From: Rhodothermales bacterium
GTDB taxonomy: Bacteria; Bacteroidota; Rhodothermia; Rhodothermales; JAHQVL01
Length of the DNA stretch: 64,000 nucleotides
Assembly: GCA_041391505.1 (NCBI GenBank)
Contig: JAWKNW010000010.1
Coordinates: forward strand, 1-64,000
Reading direction: 5' to 3'
Below are positions 50,093 through 59,120 of this stretch, piece after piece. A model generated the notes under the pieces. The model was not told where the DNA came from, did no database searches, and saw nothing but the letters and a program-made list of their open reading frames with translations. The stretch's first letter is position 1. Each line of letters starts with the position of its first letter. A program made the translations under genes and the position numbers.

Positions 50093-51565
50093 ATGCCCCG
50101 CCGATCTCCCCGGATCGCCGTCCTCGGCTCCGGCTTCGCCGGCTCCCTCTGCGCCCTCATCCTGAACCGACTGGGGCACGACGTGCTGGTGATCGACCGC
50201 GCCCGGCACCCGCGGTTCGCCATCGGGGAATCGTCCACACCCACCGCCAACCTGGCGCTCCTGGCGCTATGCGACCGGTACGGGCTGCCGGCCATCCGGC
50301 CGCTCGCCAAATACGGATCCTGGCAGGCGCGGTATCCGCAGATCGCCGGCGGGCGGAAGCGCGGCTTCAGCTATTTCCAGCACACGCCCGGGCGGCCGTT
50401 CGAGCCGGACCCCGCGCACGGCAACGAACTCCTCGTCGCCGCCAGTCCGGACGACCTCCAGAGCGACACCCAGTGGTTCCGCGCCGATGTCGACGCGTTT
50501 TTTGCGGACCAGGTGCGCGAGGCCGGCATCCCGATCTGGGAGGATACCTCGCTGCTCGCCGCCACGCCTGGCGCGCGCTGGCGACTGGAGGTCGTCCGCG
50601 ACGGCCGCACGGTCGACCTCGACGCCGCCTTCGTCATCGACGCCACGGGCCCCGGCGGCGCGCTCGCGCAGGCCCTGCACCTACCCGACGAGCGCGACCT
50701 CCTCCATACGCAGTCGCGCGCCCTGTACACGCACGTCGAGGGCCTGCCCACCTGGGCATCGCAGCTGGCGCGGGCCGGCGCATCGCTCCAAGACCATCCG
50801 TTCGCCTGCGACGACGCCGCCCTCCACCACCTCCTCGAGGCCGGCTGGATGTGGTGGATTCGGTTCAATAACGGACTCACCAGCGCCGGCTTCGTGCTCG
50901 ACACGCGCAGCGCCCCCGCCGAATCCGACTGGGCGTCCCTCCTCGCGCCCTATCCCTCCCTAGACGCCGGCTTCGCCGAAGCCCGTCTCGCCGACCGCCC
51001 GGGCGCCGTCGTGCAGACAGGCCGGCTCCAGCGGTTGTCCGCACGCATCGCCGGGGACACCTGGGCGCTCCTCCCCCACGCCGCCGGCTTCGTCGACCCG
51101 CTCCACAGCACGGGCATCGCGCATACCCTCCTGGGCATCGAACGGCTGATGCGGATCTTCGAGCGGAGCTGGGGCCGGCCCGCCCTGCCGGCCAAGCTGG
51201 CCGGTTATGCCGCGTCGGTGCGCGAAGAGCTGCGGCATGTCGACCGCATCGTCGATGCCGGCTACGCGGCGATGGGCGACTTCCGGCTCTTCACCGCCAC
51301 CACGATGCTCTATTTCGCCGCCGCCATCGCCTACGAGGAGCGCCGCATCAAGGCCGGCGTCGAGGACGACCTGCTGCTGATGGCGAACGACCCGGGGCTG
51401 CGGGGCATCGTCGCAAACTTCCACCGGAGCCTCCGGGAGGCCGGCCCGCGCGACGTGCCGGCGATCGAGGCCGCCATCGAGGCCGCCATCAGGCCCTACA
51501 ACACGGCCGGCCTCTTTGCGCCGGCGGCGCCAAACATGTACGCCTATACCGCCGCGACATTCTGA
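50093..51565 (+). CDS. FAD-dependent oxidoreductase, tryptophan-halogenase-like
   Basis: 490 residues from ATG 50093 (MPRRSPRIAVLGSGFAGS); 15 further codons upstream look non-coding. The FAD-binding G-x-G-x-x-G lies at 12-17, the second dinucleotide element is FVIDATGPGG, and GWMWWIRF at about 262 is the WxWxI segment of flavin halogenases. The active-site Lys of true halogenases usually follows GIGESST-like IGESSTPTAN; here AIGESSTPTAN has the serine-rich loop without an obvious Lys. So it is a member of the halogenase clan that may oxidise or halogenate an aromatic or lipid substrate. Stands alone, next to a repeat tract. Confidence 0.8.
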   Translation: MPRRSPRIAVLGSGFAGSLCALILNRLGHDVLVIDRARHPRFAIGESSTPTANLALLALCDRYGLPAIRPLAKYGSWQARYPQIAGGRKRGFSYFQHTPGRPFEPDPAHGNELLVAASPDDLQSDTQWFRADVDAFFADQVREAGIPIWEDTSLLAATPGARWRLEVVRDGRTVDLDAAFVIDATGPGGALAQALHLPDERDLLHTQSRALYTHVEGLPTWASQLARAGASLQDHPFACDDAALHHLLEAGWMWWIRFNNGLTSAGFVLDTRSAPAESDWASLLAPYPSLDAGFAEARLADRPGAVVQTGRLQRLSARIAGDTWALLPHAAGFVDPLHSTGIAHTLLGIERLMRIFERSWGRPALPAKLAGYAASVREELRHVDRIVDAGYAAMGDFRLFTATTMLYFAAAIAYEERRIKAGVEDDLLLMANDPGLRGIVANFHRSLREAGPRDVPAIEAAIEAAIRPYNTAGLFAPAAPNMYAYTAATF

Positions 51566-51639
51566 GGCGCCCCGTCTCGATCGGCGTGAAGCCCGTCCTA
51601 CCCGATCGGGGTCGGGGATGACGGTACGGAAAGGGAGCC

Positions 51640-51721
51640 ACACCCTTGAACCTCGAACCTCAACCCTCGAACCTCAACCCTCGAACCTCAACCCTCGAAC
51701 CTCAACCCTGGAACCGCTCCT
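51640..51721. repeat. CTCGAACCTCAACC 14-bp tandem tract
   Basis: Five to six nearly perfect copies of a 14-bp unit (two 7-base words AACCTCG and AACCTCA/AACCCTC) between the convergent flavoprotein and YCF48-repeat genes. Strand composition is strongly skewed to C and A. It is the cleanest member of the AACCTNN word family in the window. Confidence 0.8.
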
Positions 51722-53854
51722 TTACCGAACGCGGGCGAGCCGGATCGTTCGGCTGCCATCCGGTGTGTCGAGGCGCGCCAGGTACACGCCGGCGGCGAGG
51801 CCGGTGGCATCCCAGGTTGCCTCATGCCGGCCGGCCGGCAGCACGCCGTCGACGAGCCGGCTCACTTCCCGCCCGAGGATGTCGTAGATCCGGAGCGAGA
51901 CCGGGCCGGCGGTCTGCAGGGTGAAGGGAATCTGCGTGCTCGCCCCGAATGGGTTCGGGTAATTCTGCGCCAGCGCGGCGGACACGGGCGCCGGCGCCGG
52001 ATCCTCGACGGCGACGGGCACCGGCTCGCCGGCGGAGGCCGTGTAGAGGATCGACCCGAATTCCCCGACGATGCCAGCCCGGTCTGCATCGATCATCGAA
52101 ATGCCGCGCAGGACCTGCGACGTGCGGCTGACCTGCGCACGCCAGCTCTGGCCGCCATCGACCGTGCGCAGCAGCGTCCCGAGCCGGCCGACGGCGATGC
52201 CGTTGTCGAGGTCCACGAACTGGATCCGGTAGAGCGACTGGGGCGAGCCGCTCGGCTGGGCTTCCCACGTCGCCCCGCCGTCGTCGGTGTGCAGGATCGT
52301 TCCGTTTTCGCCGGCGGCCCAGCCGTGATCCGCGTCCACGAAGGAGACGGCATGGAGCGTCCAGTTGGTCCCGTTCGACTGCGGCGTCCAGGTGGCCCCG
52401 CCGTCCGTCGTGCGGAGGATCGTCGCCTCCTGCGAGACGGTGGACCCGACGATGGTGCCCACGTTGGCATCGACGAAGTCGACCCCGTTGAGCGTCTGGA
52501 TCCCCCCGCTCACCTGCTCCGCCCAGCTCGCTCCCCCGTTCGTGGTCCGCAAGATCTTGCCGCCGGTGCCCACGATCGTGCCGGTGTTCGCGTCCGTGAA
52601 GTCGACATCCTGAAACTGGATCGTGACGAGTCCGCTCGGCTGCACCGCCCAGGTCGCGCCGCCGTCCGTCGTGCGGTAGATGACGCCGCTCTGGCCGACG
52701 GCCGTGCCGGTGTTCGCATCGACGAAGGACAGGGCGAAGACGGTGCCGAGGTTAAAGCCCGTCTGGGGTGTCCACGTCGCTCCGCCGTCGGCCGTACGGA
52801 GGATTTTCCCGCCGGCGCCGGCGACGACGCCGTGCTGCGCGTCGCTCCAGTGCGTGTCGTAATAAAAATCGTACGGGCCGGCGGACAGCTCGGTCCAGCC
52901 GGCGTCCACGCTGCCGGCGTAGGCGACCGTGCCGAGCCCGCCCACGGCCATCGCCGAGCCGTCGCCGGCAAAGGCGACATCGGAGAGCGACTGCCGCCCG
53001 CAATTTTCGCCGGCCGGGATGACCCAGGTCGCGCCGCCGTCGGTCGTCCGGAGCACGTTCCCGCAGACGATGCCCAGCCCCACCGCGACGCCGTTGAGGG
53101 CGTCGGAAAACGCGATGCCCAGCACGGCGCCCGAGGTGCCGCTCGTCTGCGACGTCCACGTCGCCCCGCCGTCCGTCGTGCGGCGGATGATGCCCGTGAA
53201 GCCGGCCGTGGTGGCCGTCTGCGCGTCGATCAGGTCGATGGCGTTGAGGGTGGCCGCCGTGTTGCTCTGCTGAAACGTCCACGTCGCGCCGCCGTCCGTC
53301 GTCGCATAGATGGCGCCGCTCTGCCCGACGGCCATGCCGTGGTCCGCATCGACGAAATCGACATCGTAAAAATAGTTCGTGGTGCCGGCGGATTGCTGGG
53401 TCCAGTTCTGCCCGCCGTCCTCAGTGCGCACGATGCCGCCGTTAGAGCCCACCGCGACGGCGGTGGATGCGTCGATCATGACGACACGGGAGAAGATGTT
53501 GAAGCCCAGCCCGCTCGGGGAGCGATCGCTCCAGGACACGCCGCCGTCCTCGGTATACAACGCGGTCCCCAGATCCCCAACCGCCATGCCGTGATCGGCA
53601 TCGGCGAAGTCGACACCGCGCAGCCACCTCGTCGTGCCGGATGGGACCTCCGTCCACGTCGCGCCGGCGTCGGTCGTCCGCTGGATCGTTCCGAACGCGC
53701 CGACGGCTACCGCGACTTCGTCATCGACTCGATCCACCGCGAGGAGGTCGCTCCCCTGGGGATTGGGGTTGAGCCACTGCCAGCCGTACTGGGCCTGGAC
53801 ACGTGAGGGAAAGGCAAAAAAAGACAGGCAAACCAGCACACAAAGGGTCTTCAT
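51722..53854 (-). CDS. YCF48-like repeat protein with sorting tail
   Basis: 710 residues from ATG 53854 (MKTLCVLVCLSFFAF); a longer frame exists but adds unlikely sequence. After the signal peptide there are about twelve repeats of 45 residues around TTDGGATWTPQ and the partner strand VDFVDANVGTIVG, forming beta propellers of the photosystem II assembly factor YCF48/sialidase type. The C-terminus has NYPNPFGASTQIPFTL and a final ASP-like IRLARVR, a type IX sorting tail. It is exported and exposed outside; function unknown, adhesion or surface scaffold are possible. Confidence 0.9.
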   Translation of the reverse strand: MKTLCVLVCLSFFAFPSRVQAQYGWQWLNPNPQGSDLLAVDRVDDEVAVAVGAFGTIQRTTDAGATWTEVPSGTTRWLRGVDFADADHGMAVGDLGTALYTEDGGVSWSDRSPSGLGFNIFSRVVMIDASTAVAVGSNGGIVRTEDGGQNWTQQSAGTTNYFYDVDFVDADHGMAVGQSGAIYATTDGGATWTFQQSNTAATLNAIDLIDAQTATTAGFTGIIRRTTDGGATWTSQTSGTSGAVLGIAFSDALNGVAVGLGIVCGNVLRTTDGGATWVIPAGENCGRQSLSDVAFAGDGSAMAVGGLGTVAYAGSVDAGWTELSAGPYDFYYDTHWSDAQHGVVAGAGGKILRTADGGATWTPQTGFNLGTVFALSFVDANTGTAVGQSGVIYRTTDGGATWAVQPSGLVTIQFQDVDFTDANTGTIVGTGGKILRTTNGGASWAEQVSGGIQTLNGVDFVDANVGTIVGSTVSQEATILRTTDGGATWTPQSNGTNWTLHAVSFVDADHGWAAGENGTILHTDDGGATWEAQPSGSPQSLYRIQFVDLDNGIAVGRLGTLLRTVDGGQSWRAQVSRTSQVLRGISMIDADRAGIVGEFGSILYTASAGEPVPVAVEDPAPAPVSAALAQNYPNPFGASTQIPFTLQTAGPVSLRIYDILGREVSRLVDGVLPAGRHEATWDATGLAAGVYLARLDTPDGSRTIRLARVR

Positions 53855-54053
53855 GACACGCACCGGCCACGTTAAAAAAACCATCCAGAAACGTAACAAC
53901 AGCGTTGCCGGCGCCTCCGGGGTACGAGGCGATCGACAACTGACCTGTTATGTACGATAGCCGGCGTTTCGCGCCAATAGGCCGCGCCGGCGCGACGGGA
54001 TTTTTTTGTGCCGAGCGCCGGACCCTGCGCCGCGACGCATCGACCGGATGGCC

Positions 54054-54893
54054 TTATTTCAGGTCGTCGTACCCGATGAGCTGGATTCCTCTACGCTGGA
54101 TCGTTTCGCGGATGCGCGGATCGGTAAACAGGTCGGTGACGCCCTGGCGGTCGATGGCCACATCATCGTAGCCGATGTGGTGGATGGCGCGCAGTTCGGG
54201 CGTGTCGAGACCCGGGTGATCCACGAACAGATAGGTTTTGCCGGCTTCGAGTCCCTCGAGCATCGCCGTGAAGCCGGCGATCTTTTCGTCGAACGTTTTG
54301 TGAGGGCCCACGTAACTCGCCCGCTCGACACCCATGTCTTCCGGGAAGATGGCGATGCCGTATTCCGCGCAGATCCGCCGGACCATCGCCGCCACATCCT
54401 CCCGGATGCCGGTGCTGCCCATGTGCCCGGACACGTGGCTGACGCCGGGAATGTGCCGCATCGCCGTCTCGATCTGAGCCCGGAATTCCTGCTCCAGCTC
54501 CTCAATACTCCACTCGTTTTCCGTCAGGGCGCCGCCCGGGTAATTTTTATTGGGATAGATCATGGGGCGGAAGTACCCGTCCGCGTCGCGCAGGCCGGGC
54601 GCCGCGGTCATCGGGCGCCATTTCATGTTGTCCCATTCGCTCGTGATGGCGAGATGGACGCCCACGTCGAGGTCGGGATGATCGGCCAGCATCCGGACCG
54701 CCTCCGGAAACCAGGGCGACGGCACGATGACCTCCACGGACGTCATGATCCCATCCGTGTAGCTCTTGACGATCGCCTCGTTGCCGGCGTGGGCGTAGCC
54801 CATGTCGTCGCCGCGGACGATGAGGCGCGGCGCCGGCTGGGCGCAGGCGATGTCGGCCAGAAAAATCAGGAGGATAAGGAGCGCGCGGGACAT
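54054..54893 (-). CDS. ChbG/YdjC-like carbohydrate deacetylase
   Basis: 279 residues from ATG 54893 (MSRALLILLIFLADIACAQ), with a signal peptide unlike the cytoplasmic E. coli ChbG. The catalytic pair is in RGDDMGYAH (Asp29-Asp30), VGVHLAIT has the metal His, and HVSGHMGS is the second metal motif. The fold is a TIM barrel that removes N-acetyl groups from oligosaccharides. The next gene upstream is 11 bp away, so it shares a transcript with the small lipoprotein and DUF2164 genes. Confidence 0.87.
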   Translation of the reverse strand: MSRALLILLIFLADIACAQPAPRLIVRGDDMGYAHAGNEAIVKSYTDGIMTSVEVIVPSPWFPEAVRMLADHPDLDVGVHLAITSEWDNMKWRPMTAAPGLRDADGYFRPMIYPNKNYPGGALTENEWSIEELEQEFRAQIETAMRHIPGVSHVSGHMGSTGIREDVAAMVRRICAEYGIAIFPEDMGVERASYVGPHKTFDEKIAGFTAMLEGLEAGKTYLFVDHPGLDTPELRAIHHIGYDDVAIDRQGVTDLFTDPRIRETIQRRGIQLIGYDDLK

Positions 54894-54904
54894 CGGTTTG
54901 GGGA

Positions 54905-55270
54905 TCAGGGTGGGGTCATGGTGAAGCGGGCCCACTTGCCTGCGGCGTCGGCGCAACGGCCGTCGAAACCGGATGCGGGCGCGCCGGCGAGCGCGCACTG
55001 CAGGGGCACGTCCGCTTCGGGCTCATTAAATCCAAAATACAGCGTATCCGGGGCGAGGCGGACGTCGTGCGCCGGCAGCAGGCCGCCATCGGGGCCTACG
55101 ATGGCGATGCGCAGCGCGCCACCCTCGTAGCGGATGTCGTACGCGATGGGGCTGGGCCGGTCGGGATGGTTCGCCGGCGTGACCTCGCCCGTCCACCGCC
55201 CTTCCGGGAGCCGCTCTGCGGCGCAGCCGGCGGCCACGATCCACACCACGAGCGCAGCGCGCGCCCTCAT
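54905..55270 (-). CDS. Small lipoprotein
   Basis: 121 residues. Lipobox WIVAAGC gives a lipidated Cys at about residue 16. The rest is a compact beta-type domain (WTGEVTPANHP, YDIRYEGGALRIAIVGP) with a second Cys pair (QCALAG, RCADAAG) that may form a disulfide. I do not recognise the family. The start overlaps the DUF2164 gene by 4 bp; the deacetylase gene follows 11 bp later. Confidence 0.75.
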   Translation of the reverse strand: MRARAALVVWIVAAGCAAERLPEGRWTGEVTPANHPDRPSPIAYDIRYEGGALRIAIVGPDGGLLPAHDVRLAPDTLYFGFNEPEADVPLQCALAGAPASGFDGRCADAAGKWARFTMTPP

Positions 55271-55539
55271 CGCCCCCGCCTCCGCTGGGCCTGCCGGGCC
55301 CAGTAGGTGAACGGTTGTTGATGCAAGGCCACATCGATTTCAGCTGTGTAGGCCTGCAGGCGTTCCTGGACGTCGGCTACCGCCTGGTTGTAGATGCACG
55401 GGCCGATATCTTCCAGAAAAAAGTTCAGCAGCGCATCGGCGGCGAGGCTGCCGATCGGTTCGGGAAAGTTGTCCCGGGCATAGGTCATGATGGAAGCGAT
55501 TGCTTCCTCGCGCTGTTCGCGCGGCAATTCGATGGCCAT
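55267..55539 (-). CDS. DUF2164 family protein
   Basis: 90 residues, typical length. DUF2164 landmarks are IELPREQREEAIASIMTYA, then LAADALLNFFLEDIGPCIYNQAVADVQ. Cytoplasmic, helical, function unknown. It lies 10 bp after lspA and overlaps the lipoprotein gene, so lspA-DUF2164-lipoprotein-deacetylase read as an operon. Confidence 0.92.
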   Translation of the reverse strand: MAIELPREQREEAIASIMTYARDNFPEPIGSLAADALLNFFLEDIGPCIYNQAVADVQERLQAYTAEIDVALHQQPFTYWARQAQRRRGR

Positions 55540-55549
55540 GGGCGCTCGT

Positions 55550-56071
55550 TCAGTGTTCAGGGGCCGCCAGCGGCGCGTGGGGCCGGCCGGCGCGGTAGTG
55601 ATGCCAGCCCAGCAGGGCCACGCCGCCCAGGATGAGCATGTCCGCCACGTTAAAGACGGCGGTATTAAAAAATCCCAGCTTGAGCATCATGAAATCGACG
55701 ACGCCGTGCTCCCGCAGGAGCCGATCGAGCAGGTTGCTCACGCCGCCGCCCAGGATAATGCTATACCCGAGCAGCGCCACGGGCGACGCCGGCGTCTTGA
55801 TCAGCACGCCCACCAGCACGCCGAGCAACAGGATGCCGGCGAGCACGACGGTAAGCAGAAACCGGCCGGTGTCCGACCATTCCGCCCCGATGCTCATCGC
55901 GATGCCCGGGTTCTGCGTGTAGAACAGCCGCACGGTATCGCCCAGCAAGGACACCATCGGCTGATGCTGCAGCTGCTCGCGCGCCATGTATTTCGTCGCC
56001 TGGTCACAGCCGACCGAGGTGGTCAGCACGACGGCGATGAGCAGGTAGCGGGTCCATCTGGATTGAAGCAT
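55550..56071 (-). CDS. lspA: Lipoprotein signal peptidase II
   Basis: 173 residues with four transmembrane helices. Catalytic aspartates are Asp116 in GGVSNLLDR and Asp144 in FNVADM, the two signature boxes of the family. It cleaves the signal peptides of diacylglyceryl-modified prolipoproteins at the inner membrane; many substrates are visible in this window (lipoboxes in dctP, DUF2911 and FG-GAP proteins). First gene of a four-gene unit. Confidence 0.97.
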   Translation of the reverse strand: MLQSRWTRYLLIAVVLTTSVGCDQATKYMAREQLQHQPMVSLLGDTVRLFYTQNPGIAMSIGAEWSDTGRFLLTVVLAGILLLGVLVGVLIKTPASPVALLGYSIILGGGVSNLLDRLLREHGVVDFMMLKLGFFNTAVFNVADMLILGGVALLGWHHYRAGRPHAPLAAPEH

Positions 56072-56117
56072 CGGTGCAATTCGAATGGGGGCCGGAGAGA
56101 CACGATGGATCGTGTCC

Positions 56118-57041
56118 CTACTCGAAGGCTTTTCGCAGGAGCGAGAGGCTCTTTGGAATCGCGGTCGACTCGTGTTCGTTCCCCTCGAACTCCAGGGACA
56201 CGTAGCCGGCGTAGCCGTGATTCTTCAGCATGCGGGCAATGCGCATGTAATCCAGTTCGAGCGAGTACCATTTGCCCCCGCCGAAATACGTCTTGGCCTG
56301 CACCAGGGCGGTGTAGGGCGCGAGCATTTCGAGCTTGTCGTACGGATCCTCCAGGAAATTCCCGGTATCCATCGTGACCTGGAGCCACGGCGAGTCGATG
56401 GCCTTCACGATGCGCAGGACGCCTTCCGGCGTGCGCCCGAGGCCCCAGTGGTTTTCCAGCCCGAGCACGACGCCGCACGTCTCCGCCGTCGGCAGACATT
56501 TCTCGATCGCCTCGATCACCCAGCTGAATCCATCCTCTTCGGTGTATCCTTCCAGCGCCGGCTCGATGCCCCGGTTGGCCATCAGCGCGTCGAACGAGGC
56601 CGACGTCCCCCATCGGCCCGTGTTGAGCCGCATCGTCGGGATGCCCAGCTTGTAGGCCAGCTCGATCTGATGGATGGTTTTGTTCACCTCATCCTGCCGT
56701 TTCACGGGATCCGGGTACAGAAAGCCCTGGTGCGTGGAAAATCCCATCAGATCGATCCCGTGCGAAAAGGCGCGGCGCTTGATGTTCTGGAGGTAGCGGT
56801 TTTCCTCCGAGGCCATCTGCATGAGGAGGAGTTCGACGCCGTCGAAGCCCATCTCGGCCGCCTGGTCAATGCAGGTCTCGATCGGGTAGTCTTCCCTGGG
56901 GCCGTTGAAGCGCCAGAAGGAGTAGGTAGAGACGCCGAAGCGCGTCGGTCGGGACTCGGCGGGAGCCTGCGGCGTGAGCGGGGCGACGGCGGCGGCGCCG
57001 GCGAGCGCGGCGGTATGGAGGAACTGGCGACGGGAAGACAT
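56118..57041 (-). CDS. Tat-exported sugar phosphate isomerase/epimerase-like protein
   Basis: 307 residues from ATG 57041. A twin-arginine motif SSRRQFLHTAALAG starts the chain, so a xylose-isomerase-like TIM barrel is exported to the periplasm. The barrel shows FGVSTYSFWRF, EMGFDGVELLLMQM, LENHWGLG, TMDTGNF and SLEFEG, with Glu, His, Asp and Glu residues that normally bind a metal. Such exported members act on free sugars rather than phosphates. It lies between lspA (downstream) and the MITE-like element. Confidence 0.88.
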   Translation of the reverse strand: MSSRRQFLHTAALAGAAAVAPLTPQAPAESRPTRFGVSTYSFWRFNGPREDYPIETCIDQAAEMGFDGVELLLMQMASEENRYLQNIKRRAFSHGIDLMGFSTHQGFLYPDPVKRQDEVNKTIHQIELAYKLGIPTMRLNTGRWGTSASFDALMANRGIEPALEGYTEEDGFSWVIEAIEKCLPTAETCGVVLGLENHWGLGRTPEGVLRIVKAIDSPWLQVTMDTGNFLEDPYDKLEMLAPYTALVQAKTYFGGGKWYSLELDYMRIARMLKNHGYAGYVSLEFEGNEHESTAIPKSLSLLRKAFE

Positions 57042-57112
57042 AGCGGGGTGAGTGAAATGTGAAAAGTGAAAAAAGCAAAGTAAGCCATAATCGCGCATCG
57101 ATCCATCCAGCC

Positions 57113-57252
57113 GCCGGCCTCACCAGGACAATCGCATTCTCGCCGTAGCCGTGCGAAGCGTATGGGAGTTTGGGTGCATGGGGGCATTTTTTATCGCCCC
57201 CCCCATACCCCCATACTCCCATACCGGGATGCGATTGCCCTGCCGGCCTCAC
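57113..57252. mobile_element. MITE-like element, copy 2, with 11-bp target duplication
   Basis: The core 57125-57241 has ends AGGACAATCGCAT (57125-57137) and ATGCGATTGCCCT (57229-57241), inverted with one mismatch. Perfect direct repeats GCCGGCCTCAC flank it at 57113-57123 and 57242-57252; the right one contains the tautomerase stop codon. It has no coding capacity. Inside are hairpin arms GTATGGGAGT and ATACTCCCATAC (57160-57223). Near-identical to part of 33565-33711. I interpret it as a non-autonomous transposable element. Confidence 0.75.
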
Positions 57253-57638
57253 ACGTCGACGCGGTAATCGAGCATGTGCTCGTCGCCCGGCCGGCCGCGA
57301 AAGCCCCAGTTGTGTTTCGGCGTTTCAAAGATGGTCATCTCCAGATCCATCGGCTCGATGCCGCAATCGGCCTGGACCCGCTCGAAGAGCAGCCGGATGA
57401 GGTGTTTTTTCGCCTCGACGCTGCGCCCCTCGAACAGGCTGATCTCGAGGATCGTGTAGCGGTCCGTGCGGCCGGCGGGATAATAAAATTCATCGGGCTC
57501 CAGCGGAAAGAACCGGTGCGCCCGCTTGTCGACGGGGTAGGCGAGCGCCTCGACGACGCACGCGTGGATGGCATCGGACAACGCGGCCTTGATGGGGGCG
57601 AGGCGCTCGCGCACGCCGAAGATCTTGATCTGGGCCAT
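57249..57638 (-). CDS. Tautomerase-superfamily protein with Ala in place of Pro1
   Basis: 129 residues. The sequence RTDRYTILEISLFEGRSVEAKKHLIRLLFERV and IFETPKHNWGFRGRPGDE is that of the Tautomerase_2 type. Members normally use an N-terminal proline as catalytic base; here the start is Met-Ala (ATGGCC), so the amino-terminal residue after Met removal is Ala. The protein may be inactive, or this subfamily may not use Pro1. The MITE-like element is inserted just behind its stop. Confidence 0.8.
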   Translation of the reverse strand: MAQIKIFGVRERLAPIKAALSDAIHACVVEALAYPVDKRAHRFFPLEPDEFYYPAGRTDRYTILEISLFEGRSVEAKKHLIRLLFERVQADCGIEPMDLEMTIFETPKHNWGFRGRPGDEHMLDYRVDV

Positions 57639-57680
57639 GAGGTGGCTGGGATGATTCGAGGCCCGGGACAGACGGGCTCG

Positions 57681-58535
57681 TCACTGTTCGAGGAACGATA
57701 ACACGGCCTGATTATACGCCGGCGTGTTGTCTTCGTGCATGATGTGGGACGAAAACGGGATGCTGGCGCGCCGCGTATGCGGCAGGACCTCGCTCAGTTC
57801 GTCGAGCAAACAGGCGAACACGTTCGGACTCCGGCTGGCGCCCACCAGCAGCGCCGGCGCCCGCACGCTGCGCACCGCGTCGACGGGCAGGCGCGGCATA
57901 AAGCCGGGGCTGAGCAGCTCCTCCCGGATCAGGTTGTCTTTCACCTGCTGGAGGCGTTCCGGCGACAGGGCGCGAAAGGCTTCCTCCCCGAGGATCGCAG
58001 TGCCGGTCAGCCGCAGGACGGCCTCCATGTCGCCCCGCCGGCTCGCGGCAGTCGCCGGCCCGAGCCCGAACGCGCCGAGTTTAAAGATGCCGGCGGCCGT
58101 GCGCGGGCTTTTGATGGCGAGCCGCAGCAGTTCGATCGGGTTCGGGGGGACGCCCACGAGCATGCCGAGCACCGGCGGCTCGGCGAGCACGATGGAGCGC
58201 ACCAGGTCCGGGGATCGCGCCGCGAGCATCAGGCAGATCACCCCGCCGTACGAGTGACCTACCAGATGGGCCGGCGCGGCATCGAGCGCGCGCAGCACAG
58301 CCTCCAGATCCTCGATGTGTTGCCGCAAGGTGTAATCGCCCCCTTCGGCGATCGGGGCGTTGGGCCAGTGGTATCGCCGGCTGTAGGCGATGGCGCGGTA
58401 GCGCGACGCGAAGAAGGCCAGTTGCCCGCCCCAGGTCCGCATGTCGCCGGCCGATCCATGGACAAAAACGATCGGGTCGCCGGCGCCGCGTTCGGCGTAG
58501 TGCAAGGAGGCGCCTGAAATGGAGAGCGTTTCCAT
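57681..58535 (-). CDS. Alpha/beta hydrolase
   Basis: 284 residues from ATG 58535 (METLSISGASLHYAERG). VFVHGSAGDMRTW is the oxyanion segment, GHSYGG at 93-98 carries the nucleophile Ser95, and SSHIMHEDNT holds the expected late His. Cytoplasmic. The family includes lactonases, haloperoxidases and esterases; substrate cannot be told. Not clearly part of an operon. Confidence 0.88.
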   Translation of the reverse strand: METLSISGASLHYAERGAGDPIVFVHGSAGDMRTWGGQLAFFASRYRAIAYSRRYHWPNAPIAEGGDYTLRQHIEDLEAVLRALDAAPAHLVGHSYGGVICLMLAARSPDLVRSIVLAEPPVLGMLVGVPPNPIELLRLAIKSPRTAAGIFKLGAFGLGPATAASRRGDMEAVLRLTGTAILGEEAFRALSPERLQQVKDNLIREELLSPGFMPRLPVDAVRSVRAPALLVGASRSPNVFACLLDELSEVLPHTRRASIPFSSHIMHEDNTPAYNQAVLSFLEQ

Positions 58536-58659
58536 GGGATCGTCGCGTCGTCCGCCGGGGGTGGCCGGCGGGTGAAACAAACAAGGCGGCTGTAATATCG
58601 GGAAAACCCACCAGAATCGCGCGTGGGCATCCACAGGATATCGCGGCGGCGAAACGCCG

Positions 58660-59094
58660 TCAGGTCAGCACGAGAACCAGGCGATGGTTCTTGATGAATC
58701 GAAAAGCGTCTTCAGGCACGACGACCAGGTCCACCTCGGCCGTCTGAACGTCGGGCACGCCGGCGCTTCCGTCATCCCACACATCCACACAATCCACCCG
58801 GTGTCCGCCGGCGAGCAGGTCGCGCGCGATGGCGACGAACTGCCGCGTCGCTTCGATGTCGTCGGGCTCTTCCGGGTACCAGTCTTCCGGCGGCCCGAAG
58901 CCCAGCTCCGGACTCTCCAGGTGGCGAAAACCGCAGCTGCATGCCGAGCGGGAAGCAAGGCGCCAGGCGTGCGGGAAGGCGAGCGCCTCGCGCTCGAACG
59001 CCTCCGGCACATCCTTGCAAAACTGCATGAGCCCGGTGTTACGGATGGCAAGATCCTCGTCGGACGTGGTGCTCAGGTACACGGCATAACACAT
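58660..59094 (-). CDS. Conserved hypothetical protein
   Basis: 144 residues from ATG 59094 (MCYAVYLSTTSDED). The centre has a cysteine pair CSCGFRHLESPELGFGPPEDW and is followed by a long helix EATRQFVAIARDLLAGG, then a beta segment VDCVDVWDDG. No signal peptide or membrane segment. I do not recognise a named domain. It lies 26 bp after the DinB-like gene in the same direction. Confidence 0.75.
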   Translation of the reverse strand: MCYAVYLSTTSDEDLAIRNTGLMQFCKDVPEAFEREALAFPHAWRLASRSACSCGFRHLESPELGFGPPEDWYPEEPDDIEATRQFVAIARDLLAGGHRVDCVDVWDDGSAGVPDVQTAEVDLVVVPEDAFRFIKNHRLVLVLT

Positions 59095-59120
59095 GGCGGC
59101 ATCCTCGAAAAGCAGGTCCC

